A DNA stretch of 64,000 bases. It comes from Cyanophora paradoxa (taxonomy: Eukaryota > Glaucocystophyceae > Cyanophorales > Cyanophoraceae). Below the pieces are notes generated by a model that was given only the letters and a program-made list of their open reading frames with translations, did not search any database and was not told where the DNA came from. Below, in pieces: positions 58,341 through 64,000 of this stretch (position 1 is its first letter; each line of letters begins with the position of its first letter). Location: NCBI GenBank assembly GCA_004431415.1, contig QPMI01000058.1, positions 186,001 to 250,000 of the forward strand, in the 5' to 3' direction. Both the position numbers and the translations under genes were made by a program.

Positions 58341-59649
58341 ATGCCCAGCCCACAACCGCCGCCAACAACGCCACCCTTGCGGGAGGGCCTGACTGTACCG
58401 CGGCCCCCGGAGAATCCACGCTCGGCGCGGTCGTCAGACCCAGGGGAGCGGAACCCTTTCACAAGGAAGGTCAATATCGTATCCACAGTAGCTAGCGCGA
58501 CGAACGCCATGCAGATGCAGAGGAAGCAGCAACCGCTGCCCAGGCCACCCAGGTGCTCCGAGCTTCCCCGCGCAATCGTCGCTCGTCGCCCGTCCCGATC
58601 GCGCTCGCAGCTCTGCCGGCTTTAGCGATCTCCCTGTAGCATGCATAAACGGAGTTAGAATCCAGGTTCGCCCGCCCAGCTGCGTGCTTGACGACATGTT
58701 GCCAGTGAACTTGCCACGTCCGCATCGCTTGACACCTCCGCGGCAGATGATCACGCACGGCCTCCCGCAAACTGTGATCAATCAGAAGGGACCCGCCATT
58801 CGCTACGAGTACGGCACGATCGAGGTACGATTGTTCCGGCGGCCCTGCGCTGCAGCGCGTCGCGCACTCGCCCGCATTGTAGCTGAGTCGCCTTCCAGGT
58901 GGATCACCACGCTGTGCGCATCATACCGCTCAACCCAGCGCTCGCGAACGCGATCAGCCCGCAAAAGCCAGCGAGCCACGTCGACGCGCGCCTCCCGCCC
59001 ATCTCCGGCTTCAGGAGAACGAGCGTCACGGGGGCGGTCCCGCCCTCGTCCGTGCCGAACCTGCAGAGCGCGTCGAGCGCGTCGAGCCAGCCGTACGCGC
59101 ACATCGAGATCCCGTTCACGGCGGTGAGCGGGGGGCGGGCGGGCGGGCGGGCGCCCCGCGCCGCGCGCGCCTTCCGCGGCGCCCGACGCGGCCCGTCCCA
59201 TCGTTCGCAGATCGAGGAGGAGGACCACGCGTGGGCGGAGGACGGCGAGTACCCCCAGGACCGCGTCTCCTTCTGGGTGCGGAGCGGGCAGTACCCCGTC
59301 GAGTACATCCTGTGCGCGCGCACCCCCCTTTCCTCCTTCCCCTTCCGCCGCCCGCCCGCCCGCCCGTAACGCGCGCCCCCCCCCGCGCAGCTCCTTCAAC
59401 GCGTTCATCGCGCCGGAGGTCGAAGTGCCGCTGCTCGAGGGCCTGCTCAAGCTCCGAAGAAGGCAGCTGGAGAACGGGGACGACGAGGACGACGAGGCGG
59501 GCGTGCCGCACCAGCTCCGGGCCGCCCAGAGCGAGTTCCGCCGCTCGCTCGTCGCCGCCACCGAGGCGGCGCTGGACGAGGCGCAGCGCCGGCGCAACCA
59601 GGCCCGCATCAAGCGCGCCCGCTCCCGCCGCTTCTCCGCCCCCGGCTAG
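58341..59649 (+). CDS. Protein of unknown function, four to five exons
   Basis: A plausible start at 58341 gives a Pro/Arg-rich N-terminus (MPSPQPPPTTPPLREG...ERNPFTRK). It splices over about 58467-58666 to VRPPSCVLDDMLPVNLPRP and KGPAIRYEYGTIE. Then come VDHHAVRIIPLNPALAN (about 58898-59123), IEEEDHAWAEDGEYPQDRVS (59211-59310) and SFNAFIAPEVEVPLLEG (59391-59649), ending in a basic coiled tail (QRRRNQARIKRARSRRFSAP). All later joins keep frame with AG/GT edges. The middle resembles no family I can name. The acidic-then-basic tail suggests nucleic-acid or chromatin contact, but that is only a guess. The first exon is less certain than the rest. Confidence 0.6.
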
Positions 59650-60293
59650 GCTTAGGCCTAGGTGTAGGCCCCGGCTCGGCTCGGTCCGGCGCGCGCGCGC
59701 GCGCGCGAGCCCCGCCCGCCGCCGCATGTATGTATGTTATGTATGCATCCGCGCTTCTTTCTTTTTCAGGTAGCCGTGCTTTAGGTCGGTCGATGCTAGC
59801 TCGCTCGGTATCCTAGCTATAGCTCTCGTAGCTTGGAAAGCTTTTTTCGTAGTGCATAAATCTAGCGCATATTTCGTATTGCAGAAGGTAGAACGCGAGA
59901 ATCGTCAGGCCCCGCCTTTTTCAGGGGCCATACTGATGCATTCGTTTCGATTCCGCAATCGATATCGAGTCTGCGAGCGTCCGCTGTCGCCGAGTCGGTG
60001 CCCATGTTGTCCCGCTGCAGCAGGAGATGTTATAATTACGCAGCAACCCTGAAAGTAGGGCTAACGAGAACTAGTCGCCTACAATGAACGGCTACGAGCT
60101 GAAGCATTCAAAGCGGGGCCGAGCGCGCACGCCGCCCAGCGGGCCCAGACACCGGCGAGGACAGGGGGAAAGGTAGAGAAAAGGAGAGGCAGGGGGAGGG
60201 GGAGTGGCAAATCTCAAAGGCGAATCGAACCGCCCCAAGCGGGGGGCGGGCGGCGCGCGGCTCTGGGGGGGGTAGGGTAGCGGGGCCCAGCCC
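59650..60293. other. Intergenic region between convergent genes
   Basis: No gene seen. A (CG)n run lies at about 59690-59706, with purine-rich sequence at 60155-60210. Confidence 0.6.
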
Positions 60294-60830
60294 TCAGTTC
60301 CCGCGCTCGAGCTCGGTCCAGTTGTGCATTTCCATGCCGTTGGGGGCGCTTCCTTCCACCTGTCCCAAGGAGGCGCGTGGGCGGCGGGCGGCGGGCCGCG
60401 GGCGGAGGCGGGGCGCGGCGCAGGCGCACCCTCTTCTTGCCGACGTCCTTCCAGTTCGTGGAGAGGACCGTGCCCCCGGATTCGACCTGGGGCGGGGGCG
60501 CGCCGGGTCAGGCGCCGGCTCGCGCTTGGCTGGCGTTAGAAGAAGGTGCCGGCCCGGTTCTGAGCAAGATAGGAAGATCTAGATCAAGGTCTAAAGCCCG
60601 GAAACCCAAGGGCGGCGGCGCCCCGTCGCTACGCGGCGCCGGGCGACCGCACTCAATCCTTGTTCCACTGTTTCATGTCCATACCGGCCGGGGCGCTGCC
60701 CTCCACCTGCGGGGTACGGCATCGCTCGCACGGGGTACTGGTGCGATGGGGACGGGGGGGGTACGCGGCGCACCGGCTTCTTGCCGACGTCCTTCCAGTT
60801 CGTGGAGAGAACGGTACCCCCGGACTCGAC
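60294..60830 (-). repeat. Tandem duplication of the two SGT1 terminal exons
   Basis: Upstream pair about 60830-60653, downstream pair about 60490-60294. The first exon of each pair gives the same peptide [15 protein letters not shown]. The last exons differ ([10 protein letters not shown] against [14 protein letters not shown]), each with its own stop. Confidence 0.88.
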
Positions 60831-62545
60831 CTACCGCCGGCGAAGCCAAGCGGGGCGAGGGAGGAACGGGGGAGGGAGGGAGGGAAAGGCCGAGGCCGCG
60901 TGAACGGGCGCGGCGGGGAGGCTGGGGGTGCGTGCTAGCCCCGGCGTGACGAGACCCGCTTCCAATCGCCCCAAGACAACACAGGCAAGCCAGAGAGAAA
61001 GGGCGCACGAAGGACTTGTTCATGGCGCGGCGCGTCTCCTCGTTGCCCTTCGAGTAAATGTCCTGTAGCAGCTTCGTGAGGCTGTCCTCGCCCGTTGGCT
61101 TCTCCTTCCCCAGCTCCTGCGCGGAGTAAGAGAGGCGAAAAGAAAAGGGAGGGGAAGGGGGAAGGGGCGCGCCTCCTCGATCTCGCGGTCGATTGCGCCC
61201 CAGTCCCGCTTCACTTTGCTAGAGGAGGGGTACGACGGCGGCTTGGCGGGCGCGGATCCGGTGGCGGCGGCCGGGGCGGCGGCGGCGACGGCGGCCGGGG
61301 CGGGCGCGGCGGCGGCGGGCGCCGGCGGGGGCGAGGCGAGCTTTTTCCCCTCCGGGGGCTCCTCCAGGGCGTCCCACTTCCTCGCGTGCCGCTTCTTCAG
61401 TTTCATTTCGATCTTGTACGGCCTGCGCGCTTTGGTGTGGGCCCCCGCGCCCGACCCGGCGCCCTTGTTAAGCAGCGCACGAGAACGAAGTGGTGGACTC
61501 GGCGGGGTCGATCGGGTCCCAGAGCGGCTCGAGCTCCCACTGATACTCCGCGCTCGTGCTAAGCTTGGCCATCACGTGCACCTGGCGCCGGGATTCGAAC
61601 GGGCGACGCCGAGGCGAAGCGGGGCGGAGCGAGGCGGACCGACTGCTCGCCGTACTCCACCTTCGTCTTCTCCTTGTCCACGTTCTTTACAAAGAGCGTC
61701 ACGAACACGTGCGTGTTGTTCTGGTACCACTCGTGCCTACCCGGCGCGCGGGAGAAGGCAGGAAAGGTCAGGTGGTGGAGGGGCCGGCTCGCTCGGCGCG
61801 AGAGCGCACCGGATCTTCTGCTCGGCGGGTGCGACAGGAGGAGCGGGCGCGGGGGCGGCGGCCGGAGCCGGGGCCGGCGCCGCCGCGGGCTTCGCGGCCG
61901 CGCGGCTCTCCTGTTCATCTGACCGACCATGTCAGAGCCGGCGGCGGGGCAGCGCGCGCGGCGGCAAGGAGCGCAAACACGAACCCTGAAGCTCGGCATC
62001 GCACTTGCGGATCCAGGTCTTAAACTGCGAGTTAGACGGCTGGAGCGCAAGACCCTTCTCGAACGCCGTCTTGGCGCTCTCGTACTCGCTGAGCTCGAAG
62101 CAGGCCACGCTGCGCACGCCGCATCCGCCTTTAGTCTCAACGTACAGCCGCACACGAAGCTGCGGCGCTGACCCCTTGCGCATGAAGTTGGTCGCGTTGC
62201 TGGGGTCCAGTTCGATGGCCTTGTTGGCGTCAGCGACGGCGTCTGCGCGAGACATTGAGCGCTCTGTGCGCACTATCGCTGCTTCCAAGCGCGCGGCACC
62301 TGTGTAGTTGGCGAGCTTGATGTGAGTATGTGCGCGGTGGCGGTAAAAGTCGGCGTTGGAGGCGTCCAGCTGGATGGCGGTGTTGAAGTGGACCAGGCTA
62401 TCCTCGAAGTTCTCGTCCACGAACGCGCTGCACCCCGCCGCAAAGGCTGACAGCGGAGCGACGTGTGAGCGGCCGACAGCAGCTGACGGCGCTGGAGGCC
62501 TCGAGGGCTGCGCGACGCACCGCTTTCAGGCGTGGTAATCGACAT
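60294..62545 (-). CDS. SGT1: SGT1 co-chaperone (TPR-CS-SGS) with duplicated terminal exons
   Basis: Adaptor between HSP90 and SCF or NLR-type clients. ATG at 62545 (MSITTPES) splices to [24 protein letters not shown] motifs: [60 protein letters not shown] (62470-61990). An Ala/Pro linker leads to the CS domain: [69 protein letters not shown] (61740-61370). [36 protein letters not shown] (61210-61020), [18 protein letters not shown] (about 60830-60775) and [17 protein letters not shown] with stop at 60653. A second pair of the last two exons lies downstream: the same [18 protein letters not shown] at about 60490-60435, and [20 protein letters not shown] with stop at 60294. The end therefore depends on which pair is used. 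Confidence 0.92.
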
Positions 62546-62648
62546 CTCTCCGGCTCGCCTGCAGACACACGGAATGGAAGAGGTTCAGGAATGTTCCTTG
62601 AACTCGGGCGCGAACGAAGTCAGGCTCTACCCGCCCCCATCAACCACC
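62546..62648. promoter_or_regulatory. Short bidirectional promoter between SGT1 and the SDR gene
   Basis: 103 bp between two divergent ATG codons. The 5' UTRs must be very short or overlap. No TATA box seen. Confidence 0.5.
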
Positions 62649-64000
62649 ATGGCCAGCTCCAAGCCCCTCGCGAACAAGATCGCCGTTATCACTGGTGCGC
62701 ATATGACGCGTTGACATCGCGTACGCCGGTTCCCGACGCCCCGGGCGCAGGTGCCGGGAGCGGGATAGGCAAAGCCGCCGCGGTGCTCTTTGCCGAGCAA
62801 GGAGCGAAGGTCGCCATCTGCGCGCGGCGCGAAGAGCGTGCGTGCCGGGCCCGCGTCGCCCAAGCCGCGATGCGCTCTCGCGCGCGTTCTCCCGTCGGCC
62901 GCGGTTCGAATTCGTGCGACCCGCGGCTGCCCCCATCCTGCCTGCAGGCTTGGAGGAAACTTCAAAGGACATCGCGAAGCTCGGCGGAGAGGTGCGCGCT
63001 CTGCTGAGACCGCAGAGCTCAAGCCCTCAGTTGAACGAGAGCTCGCGCGGGCAGGTCCTTATCCACGCCTGCGACGTGTCCAAGCCGGAGGATGTGAGCT
63101 CTTTCTTCGAGGCTGGTGCGCCGGCCCAAGCTCAGTCGCGACCGCTCAGCGGCTTAAGCTTGTCGGGCCTTCGCGCGTGGCAACCGCGGCGCCGGCATGC
63201 TTGCGGCGCCGGCGCGGGCAACGTTGACCGCGCCCCGTGCGCCTGCCCGTGCGGCAGTGACGGAGAAGTGGGGCAAGCGCATCGACATCCTCTGCGCGCA
63301 TGCCGGCGTGAACGGCGTCTGGGCGCCGATCGAGGAGCTTCAGCCCGACGAGTTCGGTGCGCTTAAGCTTGACCTCGAAGTCGAATCCAGATCTAAATCT
63401 AGATCTAAATATGGCCCTCGCCCCTCGTTCTCGGACCATTCGGGGCCTCGCAGATCACACGGTGGCCATCAACATGCGCGGCACCTTTCTCACCGTCCGC
63501 GCGGCTGTCCCGTACATGAAGCAGCACGGCGGGTGAGTCGACTCTTACGTTTGCTCTCTGGATTCGCCGCCCCATCGTCCAGACTCGTCCTGCGATCTCA
63601 CCGGCGATGTCAGCGTCATCCTCGTCACGTCGAGCATCAACGGGACGCGGCAGTTCGGCAAGCCCGGCGCCGCGATCTACGGCGCCACAAAGGGCGCCGT
63701 CCTCGCCTTCGCCAAGGCGCGATCGAATTCGAATTCGAATTCAAATTCGAATGCAAAAAGCGAGCCGGATATCGATTTGATCGCGCAGGTGCTGGCGGTG
63801 GAGTTGGGGAAGCACCGCATCCGCGTCAACGCCGTGTGCCCGGGCCTCATCGGCCAGGACACCCTCATCATGCAGGTCCGCCGGCCTAGATTCTGAGACC
63901 TCGGAGTCTCCCCGTACCGCCGCTGCCGCCGCTGCCGCGTGACGCCCGCGGCAGGAGCAGACGGAGCAGCGCCACATAGAGCACATCCAAATCAAGAAGG
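62649..64000 (+). CDS. Short-chain dehydrogenase/reductase, 3' partial
   Basis: NAD(P)H-dependent oxidoreductase of the classical SDR type. ATG at 62649 (MASSKPLANKIAVITG). The cofactor motif TGAGSGIGKA is made by splicing 62693 to about 62753. Further exons give AAAVLFAEQGAKVAICARRE, LEETSKDIAKLGGE, LIHACDVSKPEDVSSFFE, KWGKRIDILCAHAGVNGVW (CAHAG in place of NNAG), DHTVAINMRGTFLTVRAAVP, VSVILVTSSINGTRQFGKPG (catalytic Ser), IYGATKGAVLAFAK (catalytic Tyr and Lys), and VLAVELGKHRIRVNAVCPGL (to about 63870). A last visible exon starts at about 63956 and runs off the edge. Substrate unknown. An intron at 63720-63788 carries (GAATTC)n-like repeats, and one at 63357-63451 carries AGATCTAAATCTAGATCT. 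Confidence 0.92.

Noticed and set aside
61575-61610. TTCGAATCCCGGCGCCA on the minus strand looks like a tRNA T-arm and 3' end
   Set aside because: The expected T-stem does not pair and there is no D-arm, anticodon arm or acceptor stem upstream. It lies at the 3' end of an SGT1 intron.
61216-61989. Plus-strand open frame of 257 codons opposite SGT1
   Set aside because: Antisense of the CS domain and Ala-rich linker. SGT1 on the minus strand has clear domains and splice sites.
1-64000. CRISPR arrays, bacterial operons, rRNA
   Set aside because: No regularly spaced direct repeats with unique spacers, no polycistronic gene packing and no rRNA-like segments. All repeats seen are intronic, simple or transposon-derived.

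Overview
The window is nuclear DNA from a GC-rich, intron-dense eukaryote, most probably a photosynthetic alga. The evidence is a SecA ATPase of plastid type split by about 30 short spliceosomal introns, a probably organelle-targeted ABM-domain protein, a hybrid histidine kinase, an extensin-like wall protein, and animal-like regulators (an RNF213/mysterin homologue, PPP4R4 and SGT1). Donors are mostly GTGCG or GTCCG, with a visible minority of GC donors, and several introns carry repeated GTACCCC blocks. I cannot name the lineage; an alga with a secondary red plastid (haptophyte or ochrophyte) is only a guess.

Layout. 1-7866 (+): SecA, cut by the left edge. 8715 to about 10136 (-): small multi-exon gene of unknown function. 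10680-12073 (-): truncated copy of the 3' end of the PPP4R4 gene found at 33 kb. 12591-28564 (-): a 16-kb RNF213-like giant protein with an N-terminal CBM20, two recognisable AAA+ units and an RZ-type zinc finger, but no RING that I can find. 28565-30784: non-coding, with a GTAC-rich purine tract. 30785-32753 (+): RING finger plus ubiquitin-like domain plus amidotransferase-like domain in one protein. 33103-37130 (-): PPP4R4-like HEAT protein, head to head with 37219-38003 (+), an ABM-domain protein. 38445-39941 (-): extensin-like secreted protein. 40361-42185 (+): MIT domain plus HtrA-like serine protease. 42843-43355: a non-autonomous hAT-like element with intact ends and an 8-bp target duplication. 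44030-52088 (+): GAF, histidine kinase and receiver protein. 52899-55109: a 5'-truncated LINE with poly(A) and a 15-bp target duplication. 55292-57921 (-): F-box/LRR-like protein. 58341-59649 (+): unknown protein. 60294-62545 (-): SGT1 with a duplicated terminal exon pair. 62649 to the right edge (+): SDR oxidoreductase.

These are independent housekeeping and signalling genes, not an operon. The themes that recur are ubiquitin and chaperone quality control (RNF213-like, RING-UBL protein, F-box protein, SGT1) and phosphorylation (PPP4R4, histidine kinase). The most unusual genome-level signal is that introns repeatedly carry diverged copies of the 3' end of the exon just upstream, including its splice donor. 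The most unusual genes are the RING-less mysterin with altered RZ zinc ligands, the RING-UBL-amidotransferase-like fusion, and the kinase whose H-box is cut into 15-, 14- and 8-nt microexons.
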